In this document: positions 12,342 to 22,080 of the stretch, piece by piece
Position numbering within the stretch: the first letter of the stretch is position 1
How the letters are laid out: each line of letters starts with the position of its first letter
NCBI RefSeq assembly: GCF_001908095.1
Contig: NZ_MKGR01000018.1
Coordinates: 1 to 64,000, forward strand
Source of the DNA: Xenorhabdus thuongxuanensis
GTDB taxonomy: Bacteria; Pseudomonadota; Gammaproteobacteria; Enterobacterales; Enterobacteriaceae
DNA: 64,000 nucleotides
Direction of reading: 5' to 3'
Made by a program: the position numbers and the translations under genes
Notes under the pieces: model-generated
The model's database searches: none
The model's input: only the letters and a program-made list of their open reading frames with translations
What the model was told of the DNA's origin: nothing

Positions 12342-12430
12342 ATTGTAGTAACGCAAAATTGTAATGATACAAATTGCAGTGATGCCAAATTGTGGTAATA
12401 CCAGAACCGTGGTAATGCTAAACAGGTAAT
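12342..12430 (+). repeat. Iterated imperfect 15-19 nt direct repeats upstream of acuI
   Basis: Four to five consecutive units resemble each other: ATTGTAGTAACGCAAA, ATTGTAATGATACAA, ATTGCAGTGATGCCAA, ATTGTGGTAATACCAGAAC, then GTGGTAATGCTAAACA. The array ends about 35 bp before the acuI start codon. It could bind a regulator or be a slippage product. I do not recognise it. Confidence 0.6.
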
Positions 12431-12465
12431 AATGTCAGATAGATACCTATCAAGAGAGGATGATC

Positions 12466-13440
12466 ATGAAAGCTTTATTACTGGAACAACACGAAACATT
12501 ATCAGCATCTATTCAACATATTGATGCATCTCAATTGCCATCGGGTAATGTGGTCGTTGATATCCATTGGTCAACACTCAATTACAAAGATGCCCTTGCT
12601 ATCACCGGCAAAGGGAAGATTATCCGCCAATTTCCGATGGTGCCGGGGATCGATTTTTCTGGTGTTGTCCATCATTCCGAAGATCCCCGTTTTCACGTCG
12701 GACAGCATGTTGTGCTGACTGGCTGGGGCGTGGGAGAAACGCACTGGGGTGGACTGGCAGAACAAGCGAGAGTATCTGGCGAATGGCTGACCCCCCTGCC
12801 GTACGCATTAAGTACCCGACAAGCGATGATCATCGGCACGGCTGGTTTTACTGCCATGCTATGTGTTATGGCGTTAGAACAAGGGGGCGTCACACCTGAA
12901 AGCGGAGAAATTGCTGTGACGGGAGCCAGTGGTGGTGTTGGCAGTACGGCAATAACTTTGCTGTCACAACTGGGCTATTCCGTCACTGCGATTAGCAGTA
13001 AACCCGATAGTCAAGATTACCTGATCTCACTGGGGGCAAAAGTGGTTTTGCCCACCAGTGATTTCAACCAGCCATCACGTCCATTAGAAAAACAGCGCTG
13101 GGCCGGTGTGATAGACACCGTTGGTGGCACAATATTGGCTACCTTGCTGGCACAAATGCGTTACAACGGTACAGTAGCCGCCTGTGGCATGGCAAGTGAT
13201 AGCCAACTATCCACGAGCGTAATGCCGTTTATTCTGCGTAATGTTCGTTTACAGGGTGTGGAATCTGTCACTGTCCCTGCTTTGAAACGCCCTGCTATTT
13301 GGCAGCGTTTGCAAGAGCTACTGCCAGATTCCTTTTATCAGCAAGTAGCTAATGAAATTACATTAGATCAAGTGCCCGAATACGCCAATAAGTTGATAAA
13401 CAATCAAATTACGGGCAGAACAGTCGTGAAATTGCGCTGA
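12466..13440 (+). CDS. acuI: Acrylyl-CoA reductase AcuI / YhdH (MDR oxidoreductase)
   Basis: A 324-residue zinc-free medium-chain dehydrogenase, highly similar to E. coli YhdH throughout (for example SLNYKDALAITGKGKIIR-type block, VPGIDFSGVV, GWGVGETHWGGLAEQARV). The NADPH-binding motif GASGGVGSTA lies near residue 150. The family reduces acryloyl-CoA to propionyl-CoA and protects against this toxic electrophile. I chose ATG 12466 with the GAGAGGATG ribosome-binding stretch just upstream. An ATG two codons earlier (12460) is possible. The gene is monocistronic between mreB and aroQ. Confidence 0.95.
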   Translation: MKALLLEQHETLSASIQHIDASQLPSGNVVVDIHWSTLNYKDALAITGKGKIIRQFPMVPGIDFSGVVHHSEDPRFHVGQHVVLTGWGVGETHWGGLAEQARVSGEWLTPLPYALSTRQAMIIGTAGFTAMLCVMALEQGGVTPESGEIAVTGASGGVGSTAITLLSQLGYSVTAISSKPDSQDYLISLGAKVVLPTSDFNQPSRPLEKQRWAGVIDTVGGTILATLLAQMRYNGTVAACGMASDSQLSTSVMPFILRNVRLQGVESVTVPALKRPAIWQRLQELLPDSFYQQVANEITLDQVPEYANKLINNQITGRTVVKLR

Positions 13441-13595
13441 TAAGACCAGTATTTAGCTGCTAAATGCCACGATATGTTTATAATGTCGGGCTTTATCGTC
13501 AAATTTACAATTCTAGATATCAGAAAGAGATGACAAATCGTTGACATCGAGTTATCTTGGTCGATTGTTGACAGATTGCCGGAGATACCCGCACA

Positions 13596-14048
13596 ATGGC
13601 AGACAAGTTTCGCATTTTACTCTTGAATGGTCCTAACCTGAACCTGTTGGGAACACGAGAGCCAGAAACCTACGGCAAGTTAACGCTTGATAATATCGTT
13701 AACAGACTGTCAAAAGAAGCTCAGCAATCGGGGGCTGAATTATCCCATCTGCAATCCAACGCAGAATCTGAACTGATTGAGAGAATTCATTCTGCGCGGG
13801 GCAATACGGATTTTATTTTAATCAACCCTGCGGCATACACGCATACCAGCGTGGCATTGCGCGACGCACTTCTGGCGGTAGATATCCCATTTATTGAGAT
13901 TCACCTTTCCAACGTGCATGCCCGCGAGCCATTCCGCCACCACTCATATCTTTCCGATATTGCAGTAGGCGTCATCTGCGGATTAGGGGCGGATGGTTAT
14001 AGTTTCGCATTACAGGCAGCGGTCAACCGCTTGTCAACATCCAACTAA
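13596..14048 (+). CDS. aroQ: Type II 3-dehydroquinate dehydratase
   Basis: A 150-residue protein of the type II fold that converts 3-dehydroquinate to 3-dehydroshikimate in aromatic amino-acid biosynthesis. It begins with the signature [20 protein letters not shown], in which Y26 is the expected catalytic tyrosine. The lid and active-site segments [17 protein letters not shown] and [17 protein letters not shown] are present. It lies 27 bp ahead of accB, the usual aroQ-accB-accC arrangement. Confidence 0.97.
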   Translation: MADKFRILLLNGPNLNLLGTREPETYGKLTLDNIVNRLSKEAQQSGAELSHLQSNAESELIERIHSARGNTDFILINPAAYTHTSVALRDALLAVDIPFIEIHLSNVHAREPFRHHSYLSDIAVGVICGLGADGYSFALQAAVNRLSTSN

Positions 14049-14075
14049 TTGACTTAAAAGTACGGAACCACACTC

Positions 14076-14534
14076 ATGGATATTCGTAAGATAAAAAAAT
14101 TGATCGAGCTGGTTGAAGAATCTGGCATTTCTGAACTGGAAATTTCTGAAGGTGAAGAATCAGTACGCATCAGCAGGGTAACGACAGCCACGGCAATACC
14201 TGTTACTCAGCAATATATTTCTGCACCTGCTCAGCAGCCAGTGCAGACCGCTGCACCAGTAGCAGCGCCAGTCGCCGCTGATAAACCTGCTGAAATTAGC
14301 GGTCACACGGTTCGCTCTCCGATGGTTGGTACGTTCTACCGTTCACCAAGCCCAGATGCGAAACCTTTCATTGAAGTTGGCCAGCATGTTAATCAGGGAG
14401 AAACCCTGTGCATCGTTGAAGCGATGAAAATGATGAACCAGATCGAAGCTGACAAAACTGGCGTAGTGAAAGCGATTCTGGTTCAAGACGGTCAACCTGT
14501 TGAATTCGACGAGCCACTGGTCGTCATCGAATAA
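14076..14534 (+). CDS. accB: Biotin carboxyl carrier protein of acetyl-CoA carboxylase
   Basis: A 152-residue protein carrying biotin for acetyl-CoA carboxylase, the first committed step of fatty-acid synthesis. The N-terminal dimerisation segment is followed by an Ala/Pro-rich linker (about 50-75) and a biotinyl domain. The modified lysine is K118 in VEAMKMM. The protrusive thumb segment [15 protein letters not shown] is kept. It is followed after 13 bp by accC in the same operon. In E. coli the accBC operon is autoregulated by AccB, and the sequence gives no direct test of that here. Confidence 0.98.
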   Translation: MDIRKIKKLIELVEESGISELEISEGEESVRISRVTTATAIPVTQQYISAPAQQPVQTAAPVAAPVAADKPAEISGHTVRSPMVGTFYRSPSPDAKPFIEVGQHVNQGETLCIVEAMKMMNQIEADKTGVVKAILVQDGQPVEFDEPLVVIE

Positions 14535-14547
14535 CGAGGCGCACCCC

Positions 14548-15897
14548 ATGCTTGAAAAAATTGTCATTGCTAACCGCGGTGAAATTGCACTGCGTATCCT
14601 GAGAGCCTGTAAGGAACTTGGGATCAAAACCGTGGCTGTGCACTCTGCGGCAGACCGTGACCTGAAGCACGTCCTGCTGGCGGATGAAACCGTCTGCATC
14701 GGCCCAGCCGCTTCAGCAAAAAGTTACCTGAATATTCCTGCCATTATCTCTGCGGCGGAAATCACTTGCGCACAGGCAATCCATCCGGGTTATGGCTTCC
14801 TGTCTGAAAACGCCGACTTTGCTGAGCAAGTCGAGCGTTCTGGCTTTATTTTCATTGGCCCGAAAGCGGACACCATCCGTTTGATGGGAGATAAGGTTTC
14901 CGCTATCAACGCAATGAAAAAAGCGGGAGTACCTTGCGTTCCTGGATCTGATGGCCCATTGGGTGACGATGCCGAGAAAAACAAAACCATTGCAAATCGC
15001 ATCGGCTATCCGGTGATTATCAAGGCATCGGGCGGCGGCGGCGGTCGTGGTATGCGCGTTGTCCGCAGCGACAAAGATCTGGAACAATCCATCGCCATGA
15101 CCCGCGCAGAAGCCAAGGCGGCTTTCAACAACGACATGGTATACATGGAGAAATTCCTTGAAAATCCACGTCACGTTGAAATTCAAGTTTTGGCTGACGG
15201 TCAGGGCAATGCGCTCTATCTGGCTGAACGTGACTGCTCCATGCAGCGCCGCCACCAGAAAGTGGTGGAAGAAGCACCAGCACCAGGCATCCCACCAGAG
15301 CTGCGCCGCAGCATTGGTGAACGTTGTGCCAATGCCTGTATCGAAATAGGCTATCGCGGAGCGGGTACATTTGAATTCCTGTACGAAAACGGCGAATTCT
15401 ACTTTATTGAGATGAATACCCGTATTCAGGTTGAGCATCCAGTGACTGAAATGATCACTGGCGTTGACTTGATTAAGGAACAGCTACGTATCGCCTCTGG
15501 TTTGCCACTGTCCATCAAACAGGAAGATGTCGAAATCAAAGGTCATGCGATCGAATGCCGTATCAATGCAGAAGATCCGAAAACCTTCCTGCCAAGTCCG
15601 GGCAAGATCACCCATTTCCATTCACCAGGTGGATTTGGTGTGCGTTGGGAATCCCATATCTATGCGGGATATACCGTACCGCCTTACTATGACTCCATGA
15701 TCGGTAAGCTGATCACTTACGGCGAAACCCGTGAAGTAGCAATTGCGCGTATGAAGAACGCACTGTCCGAGTTGATCATTGATGGCATCAAGACCAATAT
15801 CGATCTGCAACTGGCAATCATGAATGACGAGAACTTCCAAAAAGGTGGAACCAATATCCACTATCTGGAGAAAAAACTGGGCTTATATGATAAGTAA
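14548..15897 (+). CDS. accC: Biotin carboxylase subunit of acetyl-CoA carboxylase
   Basis: A 449-residue ATP-grasp enzyme that carboxylates AccB-biotin with bicarbonate and ATP. The start [20 protein letters not shown] at 14548 matches the family. An ATG at 14500 lies inside accB and is rejected. The glycine-rich ATP loop [14 protein letters not shown], the catalytic [14 protein letters not shown] block and ECRINAEDP are present. Length equals the E. coli enzyme. Confidence 0.98.
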   Translation: MLEKIVIANRGEIALRILRACKELGIKTVAVHSAADRDLKHVLLADETVCIGPAASAKSYLNIPAIISAAEITCAQAIHPGYGFLSENADFAEQVERSGFIFIGPKADTIRLMGDKVSAINAMKKAGVPCVPGSDGPLGDDAEKNKTIANRIGYPVIIKASGGGGGRGMRVVRSDKDLEQSIAMTRAEAKAAFNNDMVYMEKFLENPRHVEIQVLADGQGNALYLAERDCSMQRRHQKVVEEAPAPGIPPELRRSIGERCANACIEIGYRGAGTFEFLYENGEFYFIEMNTRIQVEHPVTEMITGVDLIKEQLRIASGLPLSIKQEDVEIKGHAIECRINAEDPKTFLPSPGKITHFHSPGGFGVRWESHIYAGYTVPPYYDSMIGKLITYGETREVAIARMKNALSELIIDGIKTNIDLQLAIMNDENFQKGGTNIHYLEKKLGLYDK

Positions 15898-15937
15898 GGT
15901 TTTTCTGACTCTTATTTAGCGTTTGTTGCTTTGAATG

Positions 15938-15968
15938 AAATCCCATCTTTTATAGGTGGGATTTTTTT
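15938..15968 (+). terminator. Terminator after accBC
   Basis: A stem AAATCCCATC (15938-15947) pairs with GGTGGGATTT (15955-15964), allowing one G-T pair, and runs into a tract of T. It lies 40 bp after the accC stop. Confidence 0.8.
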
Positions 15969-16099
15969 ATGTCTTATCGAAAATTGAGACAGTATTTTGA
16001 TTTTATTCCAATTTCCACGACACATTTTCTCCTGAATAAATTCACGCATTACCGTACAATTCCTTCCCTCTTGTTTCATATAAGTTACCCGGAGAACGA

Positions 16100-16342
16100 A
16101 TGGACGGACGATTTGTTCAATCCAATAAAGAAGCACGCTGGGCGATATTCCTGACGTTGGCTTATCTTGTTGGCTGGCTGCTGTGTGCCTATTTACCCAG
16201 TGATGCCATCGGCTTAGCTGGATTGCCTCGCTGGTTTGAACTGGCTTGCCTGCTGCTACCTGCCTTATTTATCATCCTCTGCTACTTGATGGTGAAGTTT
16301 ATATTTAAAGACATTCCACTGGAGGATAGTGATGCAAAGTGA
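16100..16342 (+). CDS. yhdT: Small inner-membrane protein YhdT
   Basis: An 80-residue protein with two hydrophobic helices (IFLTLAYLVGWLLCAYLP and FELACLLLPALFIILCYLMV). It matches the conserved DUF997/YhdT family found directly ahead of panF. Its last codons overlap the panF start by 11 bp, so the two are likely co-translated. The function of YhdT is not known. Linkage suggests an accessory role for PanF. Confidence 0.93.
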   Translation: MDGRFVQSNKEARWAIFLTLAYLVGWLLCAYLPSDAIGLAGLPRWFELACLLLPALFIILCYLMVKFIFKDIPLEDSDAK

Positions 16343-17777
16343 AGTCATTCTGCCTCTCGTGGGATATCTGGCATTAGTGTTCATACTCTCAATCTATGCT
16401 TATCGCCGCCGACAAACAGGTGAATTCCTCAGTGAGTATTTTCTCGGCAACCGTTCAATGGGGGGTTTTGTACTGGCAATGACCATTACAGCAACCTATA
16501 TCAGTGCCAGCTCATTTATTGGTGGCCCTGGCGCCGCTTATAAGTATGGTATCGGTTGGGTGTTGTTATCACTGATCCAATTGCCGGCGATATGGCTCTC
16601 GCTTAGCGTACTAGGGAAAAAATTTGCTATCCTCGCCCGCCGTTACAATGCGGTCACACTCAATGACATGCTATATGAACGCTATCAGAGCCGCTTTCTG
16701 GTCTGGTTTGCCAGTATAAGCTTGCTGGTCGCCTTTATCGGTGCCATGACAGTACAATTCATTGGCGGTGCTCGTTTACTAGCGACAGCCGCTGGCATCC
16801 CTTACGATACGGGATTACTAATTTTTGGCGTTTCCATTGCCCTCTACACCGCATTTGGCGGTTTTAGGGCCAGTGTTCTCAATGATGCCTTACAAGGGCT
16901 GGTAATGCTGCTAGGAACAGCGATATTACTGGCAGGCATTATTTACAAAGCCGGCGGGCTATCAGCGGCAGTTACGACACTGCGTACCATTGACCCAAAC
17001 CTGGTTTCTCCTTACGGTGCCGATAATATCCTTACAGGGCCATTTATGGCATCTTTCTGGGTACTGGTCTGCTTTGGTGTCGTTGGGCTACCACACACCG
17101 CGGTGCGCTGTATCTCTTATAAAGACAGTAAGGCAGTTCACCGTGGTATTGTGCTTGGCACGATCGTGATGGCCTTCCTGATGTTCGGTATGCACCTTGC
17201 TGGTGCCCTTGGCCGAGCTATCATTCCTGATCTGACGATCCCCGATCAAGTGATCCCAACCTTAATGATCACGGTACTGCCTCCTGTGGCTGCCGGCATT
17301 TTTCTGGCTGCACCAATGGCTGCGATTATGTCCACCATCAATGCCCAACTGCTGCAATCTTCGGCCACTATCGTCAAAGATCTCTATTTAAACCTGTTTC
17401 CACACCAGATCAGCCAAGAGAAAAAACTGTCACGTATCTCCAGTTACTCCACTCTATTTCTAGGGGCATTACTGCTGCTGGCAGCCTGGCGCCCACCTGA
17501 GATGATTATCTGGCTGAACTTGCTGGCATTTGGTGGACTGCAAGCCGTTTTCCTCTGGCCACTGGTTCTGGGATTATATTGGGAAAAAGCCAATGCCCAA
17601 GGAGCGATCAGCTCAATGCTGACAGGTGCGGTAAGTTATACAATGCTGGCAACTTTCAACATCCAGCTCCTTGGTTTTCATCCTATCGTGCCATCGCTAT
17701 TGCTGAGTTTACTGGCATTTTGGATAGGAAATAAATTCGGCGTGGTTTGCGCTAAACGATTACATTTCACACAATAA
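16332..17777 (+). CDS. panF: Sodium/pantothenate symporter
   Basis: A 481-residue sodium:solute symporter (SSS family) with about 13 membrane helices that imports pantothenate for coenzyme A synthesis. Family motifs include RRRQTGEFLSEYFLGNRSMGG-type N-terminus, GGFRASVLNDALQG, and APMAAIMSTINAQLLQSS. The ATG at 16332 follows a GGAGG at 16321-16325 with proper spacing. A GTG one codon earlier is less likely. prmA follows after 26 bp. Confidence 0.97.
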   Translation: MQSEVILPLVGYLALVFILSIYAYRRRQTGEFLSEYFLGNRSMGGFVLAMTITATYISASSFIGGPGAAYKYGIGWVLLSLIQLPAIWLSLSVLGKKFAILARRYNAVTLNDMLYERYQSRFLVWFASISLLVAFIGAMTVQFIGGARLLATAAGIPYDTGLLIFGVSIALYTAFGGFRASVLNDALQGLVMLLGTAILLAGIIYKAGGLSAAVTTLRTIDPNLVSPYGADNILTGPFMASFWVLVCFGVVGLPHTAVRCISYKDSKAVHRGIVLGTIVMAFLMFGMHLAGALGRAIIPDLTIPDQVIPTLMITVLPPVAAGIFLAAPMAAIMSTINAQLLQSSATIVKDLYLNLFPHQISQEKKLSRISSYSTLFLGALLLLAAWRPPEMIIWLNLLAFGGLQAVFLWPLVLGLYWEKANAQGAISSMLTGAVSYTMLATFNIQLLGFHPIVPSLLLSLLAFWIGNKFGVVCAKRLHFTQ

Positions 17778-17803
17778 CGTGATTCACAAAACGAGAATTT
17801 TTT

Positions 17804-18685
17804 ATGCCTTGGATACAATTAAGATTAAACACCACGGGACAACAAGCGGAAGCGTTAGGCGATGAACTGATGGAAAGTGGCGCCGTATCAGTCACCTTTC
17901 AGGATAGCCACGATACGCCTATTTTTGAGCCTCTGCCGGGCGAAACCCGTTTATGGGGTGATACCGATGTTATCGGCCTGTATGACGCGGAAATGGATAT
18001 GAAAGCGGTTGTCAGCCAATTGGAACAACTGCCACAACTGGGCAAGGGCTTTATCCACAAAATTGAACAACTGGAAGATAAAGATTGGGAGCGTGAATGG
18101 ATGGATAACTTCCACCCTATGCGCTTCGGTAAACGTCTGTGGATTTGCCCTAGCTGGCGCGAAGTGCCCGAACCAGATGCCGTTAATGTTATGCTTGACC
18201 CTGGTCTGGCTTTCGGAACGGGTACTCACCCAACTACCTCCCTTTGCCTGCAATGGCTGGACGGCCTTGACCTGACAGGTAAAACTGTCATCGACTTTGG
18301 TTGCGGCTCAGGCATATTGGCTATCGCAGCCCTGAAACTGGGCGCGAAACACGCCATCGGTATTGATATCGACCCACAAGCCATTCAAGCCAGCCGGGAT
18401 AACGCCGAACGTAATGGGGTATCTGACCAATTAACCCTCTATCTGTCCAAAGATCAACCTAAAGATCTTGAATGCGATATCGTGATTGCCAATATTTTGG
18501 CAGGCCCTCTGCGCGAACTTGCCCCTGTCATCGGTTCACTGCCTAAATCTGGTGGATTATTGGGCTTATCCGGTGTTCTGGCTAGTCAGGCTGAAGGGGT
18601 TGCTCAGGCCTATGACAATGAATTCATTATTGATCCAATAGCTGAGCAAGAAGAATGGTGTCGCATCACAGGGATTAAAAAATAA
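17804..18685 (+). CDS. prmA: Ribosomal protein L11 methyltransferase
   Basis: A 293-residue AdoMet-dependent enzyme that trimethylates ribosomal protein L11. The N-terminal L11-recognition domain (1-55) precedes a Rossmann methyltransferase domain. AdoMet-binding residues are seen in [17 protein letters not shown] and [20 protein letters not shown], and the later [11 protein letters not shown] motif is typical. Length equals the E. coli enzyme. Confidence 0.98.
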   Translation: MPWIQLRLNTTGQQAEALGDELMESGAVSVTFQDSHDTPIFEPLPGETRLWGDTDVIGLYDAEMDMKAVVSQLEQLPQLGKGFIHKIEQLEDKDWEREWMDNFHPMRFGKRLWICPSWREVPEPDAVNVMLDPGLAFGTGTHPTTSLCLQWLDGLDLTGKTVIDFGCGSGILAIAALKLGAKHAIGIDIDPQAIQASRDNAERNGVSDQLTLYLSKDQPKDLECDIVIANILAGPLRELAPVIGSLPKSGGLLGLSGVLASQAEGVAQAYDNEFIIDPIAEQEEWCRITGIKK

Positions 18686-18901
18686 TCACCTGATGCCTAT
18701 TGAAAAGCGAGATTATCCACTAAAATGATCACCCAGGAGGTCAATTGGTGGTAATCCGCTCTGTTTATGATTAGAAATATCAGTAATAACAAATTTCAGT
18801 AATAAAATGTAACCATTTGTTATTTAACAGTAATAAACCGAATTCAAAAAAATCAACTGGAAAAAATCTGGTATAAATGTCGATTCGCTCAAAGTTTGGC
18901 C

Positions 18902-18930
18902 TTTCATATCTTGTGAAAAATGCGTAATAT
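18902..18930 (+). promoter_or_regulatory. Probable dusB-fis promoter with GC-rich discriminator
   Basis: A TAATAT -10 element at 18925-18930 is followed by the GC-rich discriminator ACGCGCCC. A weak -35-like TTTCAT lies 17 bp upstream. This arrangement closely resembles the stringently controlled E. coli fis promoter. The placement of the dusB start at 18970 agrees with it. Confidence 0.55.
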
Positions 18931-18969
18931 ACGCGCCCTTAGTCACAGTTGACCACTCTTTCTTCGTCT

Positions 18970-19953
18970 ATGCGTATCGGACAATACCAGTTGAAAAACT
19001 GTCTTATTGCAGCCCCTATGGCAGGCATAACAGATCGCCCGTTTCGATCTCTTTGCTACCAGATGGGAGCAGGAATGACAGTCTCAGAAATGCTTTCTTC
19101 CAATCCCCAGGTTTGGAAGACGGATAAATCGCGCCTGCGTATGGTTCATAGCGACGAACCCGGAGTGCGTTCTGTACAAATAGCCGGTAGTGATCCCGAT
19201 GAAATGGCGGCGGCGGCGAAAATTAACGTCGCCAATGGCGCTCAGATCATCGATATCAATATGGGGTGCCCAGCTAAGAAGGTGAATCGTAAGCTGGCAG
19301 GCTCTGCATTACTGCGTTATCCGCAATTGGTTGAAAAAATCCTTTCTGCGGTAGTCAATGCAGTTGATGTGCCTGTCACTTTGAAGATCCGAACAGGATG
19401 GTCACCGGAAGAACGTAACTGTGTAGAAATTGCCCAATTGGCCGAGCGTTGTGGTATTCAGGCTCTTACGATACATGGCAGGACGCGAGCTTGCCTGTTT
19501 AATGGTGAAGCCGAGTACGACAATATTCGGACAGTTAAGCAGACTGTTGCCATTCCAATTATTGCCAATGGCGACATTACTGACCCGCTAAAAGCCAGAG
19601 CAGTGCTTGAATACACCGGGGCTGATGCCCTGATGATAGGCCGCGCTGCTCAGGGAAGACCCTGGATCTTTCGGGAAATCCAGCATTATCTGGAAACAGG
19701 AGAATTGCTACCACCGATGCTTCTTGGCGAAGTGCAGCACTTCATGAGCGAGCATGTACGAGAACTGCATGACTTTTACGGTCAAGGCAAAGGAGTTCGT
19801 ATTGCACGCAAGCATGTATCTTGGTATCTCAAGGAACATGCCCCTGATGACCAGTTTCGGCGCACATTCAACGCCATAGAGGATGCCAGCGAACAGCTGG
19901 AGGCGTTGAAGGCATACTTCGAAAATTTTTGCGTAAATAAAGAAAAGAGCTGA
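18970..19953 (+). CDS. dusB: tRNA-dihydrouridine synthase B
   Basis: A 327-residue FMN enzyme that reduces uridine to dihydrouridine at position 17 of tRNA. I place the start at [19 protein letters not shown] (18970), matching E. coli. An upstream TTG at 18949 would add seven unconserved residues and neither has a strong ribosome-binding site. The catalytic cysteine lies in [13 protein letters not shown], and the FMN-binding segments HGRTRA, ANGDI and [11 protein letters not shown] are present. fis follows after 7 bp, so dusB is the leader gene of the fis operon. Confidence 0.97.
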   Translation: MRIGQYQLKNCLIAAPMAGITDRPFRSLCYQMGAGMTVSEMLSSNPQVWKTDKSRLRMVHSDEPGVRSVQIAGSDPDEMAAAAKINVANGAQIIDINMGCPAKKVNRKLAGSALLRYPQLVEKILSAVVNAVDVPVTLKIRTGWSPEERNCVEIAQLAERCGIQALTIHGRTRACLFNGEAEYDNIRTVKQTVAIPIIANGDITDPLKARAVLEYTGADALMIGRAAQGRPWIFREIQHYLETGELLPPMLLGEVQHFMSEHVRELHDFYGQGKGVRIARKHVSWYLKEHAPDDQFRRTFNAIEDASEQLEALKAYFENFCVNKEKS

Positions 19954-19960
19954 CAGAACT

Positions 19961-20257
19961 ATGTTCGAACAACGCGTAAATTCTGATGTACTAACCGTTG
20001 CTACTGTAAATTCACAAGATCAGGTAACTCAAAAACCTCTGCGTGATTCAGTTAAACAAGCACTGAAGAACTATTTTGCTCAACTGAACGGTCAAGATGT
20101 TAATGACCTGTATGAGCTGGTACTGGCTGAAGTAGAACAGCCACTGTTGGACATGGTGATGCAATACACCCGTGGCAACCAGACTCGCGCAGCACTGATG
20201 ATGGGAATCAACCGTGGTACTCTGCGTAAGAAACTGAAAAAATACGGCATGAACTAA
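19961..20257 (+). CDS. fis: DNA-bending nucleoid protein Fis
   Basis: A 98-residue protein, the standard Fis length, nearly identical to the E. coli protein. The N-terminal beta-hairpin arm (involved in Hin/Gin inversion) precedes four helices. The C-terminal helix-turn-helix [20 protein letters not shown] is intact. Fis compacts DNA and controls rRNA and many growth-phase genes. In entomopathogenic symbionts it may also influence secondary metabolism, which is inference. Confidence 0.99.
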   Translation: MFEQRVNSDVLTVATVNSQDQVTQKPLRDSVKQALKNYFAQLNGQDVNDLYELVLAEVEQPLLDMVMQYTRGNQTRAALMMGINRGTLRKKLKKYGMN

Positions 20258-20285
20258 TCCTAGTCTAGTAACACGTTGTTAAATC

Positions 20286-20317
20286 GGCACTTTTTACTAT
20301 GTAGAAAGTGCCTTTTT
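20286..20317 (+). terminator. fis terminator
   Basis: GGCACTTT (20286-20293) pairs with AAAGTGCC (20305-20312) and is followed by TTTTT. It starts 28 bp after the fis stop codon. Confidence 0.85.
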
Positions 20318-20782
20318 ACTTAGAATTACCCCACCGAAAAATCCTCAGCACAAAAACTCACAGAACAACATGAGTACCAAAGAAAAATAAGAATTAGATG
20401 TGTCATAGAGGTCAGTACACCAAACGTTCCAACCTTGTGAAAAGTTACGACGTATTTCGAGATAATTAGCGATGATCCATTCCGCCTTTCGGCCACGGAC
20501 GACTGAGAGTATTTGCCAGTGTAGATGAACTCAAGGCTGCAAAACCTTGACCATTGGATTTTGCCAATGGCGGGGGGACCTTAACTGATTGGTTTATCTG
20601 GTTCAATAAGCGAACCAGTATAAACGCTTAACTTTTTTGCGGTAATGACTCAACATTCAAATCATTAATACATATAATAACAACCAGAAATCAAAATTAA
20701 CTTTCTTTAAATAGATAAAGTTATGATGAGTTATTTTCAAACAAAATATCTATTGAAAACGTTCAAACCGGAATTAATCACT
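20318..20782. other. Unassigned intergenic region with three consecutive hairpins
   Basis: About 465 bp without a convincing gene. Three short perfect inverted repeats follow one another: TCAAGG/CCTTGA (20531-20550), CCATTGG/CCAATGG (20551-20570) and CTGGTTC/GAACCAG (20598-20618). On the minus strand a short open frame of about 34 codons also covers 20474-20580. It could be a structured RNA or a decayed phage segment, since a terminase remnant lies nearby. Confidence 0.4.
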
Positions 20783-21310
20783 ATGAGAAAAATGTGGAAA
20801 TTATTACCCATTATATTTATTTTATTTTTGCCGTTTAAAACACTCGCTAAAGTCAGTTTGGAACGACAACAAGTTCCAAAACATGCACTCTCTATTAAAA
20901 TCCCAAAGGGATTTATTTTGATGGACGAAAAATCCAAAAGATTAAAATACCCATCAATGAGAGATAGTAATGAAAAAGTTATTTTTACCGATGAGCGAGG
21001 AAAAGTTAACATCATAATTAGCGCTGGAACTGTATCTATGTTTCCAGAACAATTAGATATGTTTACAGATTCTTTAGTAAAACTGATGCCAAACTACCAA
21101 CCATCACTCCAAAAAGTGACTGTAGATGGAAAAGATGCTCGGATAATAGATTTTATATCAAGAGCAATGGATACAGACATTCATAATAAAATGTTAACTA
21201 CATCATTTAATGGTAAAGCAGTAATTGTTTCATTTAATACAACTGTTGATGAGTGGGAACAGTACAAAGATGTAAGCACTGATATATTGTTATCTCTAAA
21301 ATTTGAATAA
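20783..21310 (+). CDS. Secreted hypothetical protein
   Basis: A 175-residue protein if started at MRKMWKLLPIIFILFLPFKTLA, which forms a clear signal peptide with an Ala-x-Ala-like end. An upstream ATG at 20723 would bury that signal behind 20 polar residues. The mature part has a pattern seen in DcrB/PsbP-like small periplasmic proteins (KIPKGFILMDE..., then a VDGKDARIIDF block and a C-terminal DILLSLKF strand). That is a fold-level guess. The codon use is AT-rich compared with the upstream block, consistent with acquisition. Exact function is unknown. Confidence 0.65.
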   Translation: MRKMWKLLPIIFILFLPFKTLAKVSLERQQVPKHALSIKIPKGFILMDEKSKRLKYPSMRDSNEKVIFTDERGKVNIIISAGTVSMFPEQLDMFTDSLVKLMPNYQPSLQKVTVDGKDARIIDFISRAMDTDIHNKMLTTSFNGKAVIVSFNTTVDEWEQYKDVSTDILLSLKFE

Positions 21311-21346
21311 ATTAACTTTTTATTATTCAATTAGATAACGGAATTG

Positions 21347-21381
21347 AAGGAGCGATCTGAACTAGTTTTGCTCCTTTTTTT
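21347..21381 (+). terminator. Terminator after the secreted hypothetical gene
   Basis: AAGGAGC (21347-21353) pairs with GCTCCTT (21370-21376), followed by a run of T. It lies 36 bp after the stop codon. Confidence 0.75.
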
Positions 21382-21387
21382 AATTAA

Positions 21388-21640
21388 CTAAATTTCATCA
21401 AAGCTATTCAATCGCTGCTGTTGTTCCTCACTTAAGTTAAAAGCAAACTCTTCATGCTCATTCTGCCATGTATCAAAGCTCATCAGAAACGCAATAGCGG
21501 GGTCGATTTTACTCGCTGATTTCTTCTTATTCGGCTTGATATTAGAGTTCGTGTCCGTTTCCATCACCACATTGGACATCGCCCACGCCAGCACAGGATC
21601 GCCATTGTGACGAATGATTTTCGTGTAGACATTATCACCT
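21388..21640 (-). pseudogene. Phage terminase large subunit remnant (C-terminus)
   Basis: The minus strand reads VYTKIIRHNGDPVLAWAMSN and continues to about 68 codons ending LSEEQQQRLNSFDEI. The order HNGDPVLAW, SNVV, then N-I-K-P-x-KKKS, KIDPAIA is that of the C-terminal end of HK97-type terminase large subunits. The frame is closed upstream by a TGA just before 21640 and the ATPase and most of the nuclease domain are missing. This is a leftover of a lost prophage, not a working gene. Confidence 0.75.
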
Positions 21641-21672
21641 CACTTCAAAATCCCAACTTCAACAATAAATGA

Positions 21673-22080
21673 TTAATCTCTTGATGTAATTGGGAAACTG
21701 TTTTCTGTAGCAGCAATAGCAGAACGGTATGCTGTTAACCCATTCATACATGCAGGTACTCCTGCATAAACTGCCATCTGTATAACAACCTCAAGTAATT
21801 CTTCAGGGGTTACGCCAACATTAAGCGCTCCTCGCATATGTAACTCCAATTGTTGTGGAGCATTACCAAGGCTAACTAAAGAGGCAACAGTGAGCATTTC
21901 ACGTGTCTTAAGGTCAAGACCTGGACGACCTACTACTGAACCAAATGCATAATCAGTAACCAGATAAGGTAAGTTTTCATCTAATTCTTTAAGGCGATTT
22001 ATTACCTTATCGGCGAGACCTTTTTCTAACTGATTCATAATATCCCGACCATGATTTGTCAGTTCAGTACCTTGTTTCAT
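21673..22080 (-). CDS. Carboxymuconolactone decarboxylase (CMD/AhpD-like) family protein
   Basis: A 135-residue CMD-family protein. The conserved core is visible: RPGLDLKTREMLTVASLVSLGN, then LELHMRGALNVGVTPEELLEVVIQMAVYAGVPACMNGL. Only one cysteine lies in the AGVPACMN segment, so it does not have the CxxC of true AhpD peroxidases. The start overlaps the end of the MFS gene upstream (ATGA), so the two are one operon. Members act in aromatic catabolism or as small redox or decarboxylating enzymes. The substrate here is unknown. Confidence 0.85.
   Translation of the reverse strand: MKQGTELTNHGRDIMNQLEKGLADKVINRLKELDENLPYLVTDYAFGSVVGRPGLDLKTREMLTVASLVSLGNAPQQLELHMRGALNVGVTPEELLEVVIQMAVYAGVPACMNGLTAYRSAIAATENSFPITSRD

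Noticed and set aside
14713-15438. 241-codon minus-strand ORF inside accC
   Set aside because: It is antisense to a fully conserved enzyme and has no recognised domain.
20440-20620. A tRNA or riboswitch at the hairpin region after fis
   Set aside because: No cloverleaf, no T-loop consensus and no recognised riboswitch core could be found. It is kept only as an unexplained hairpin series.
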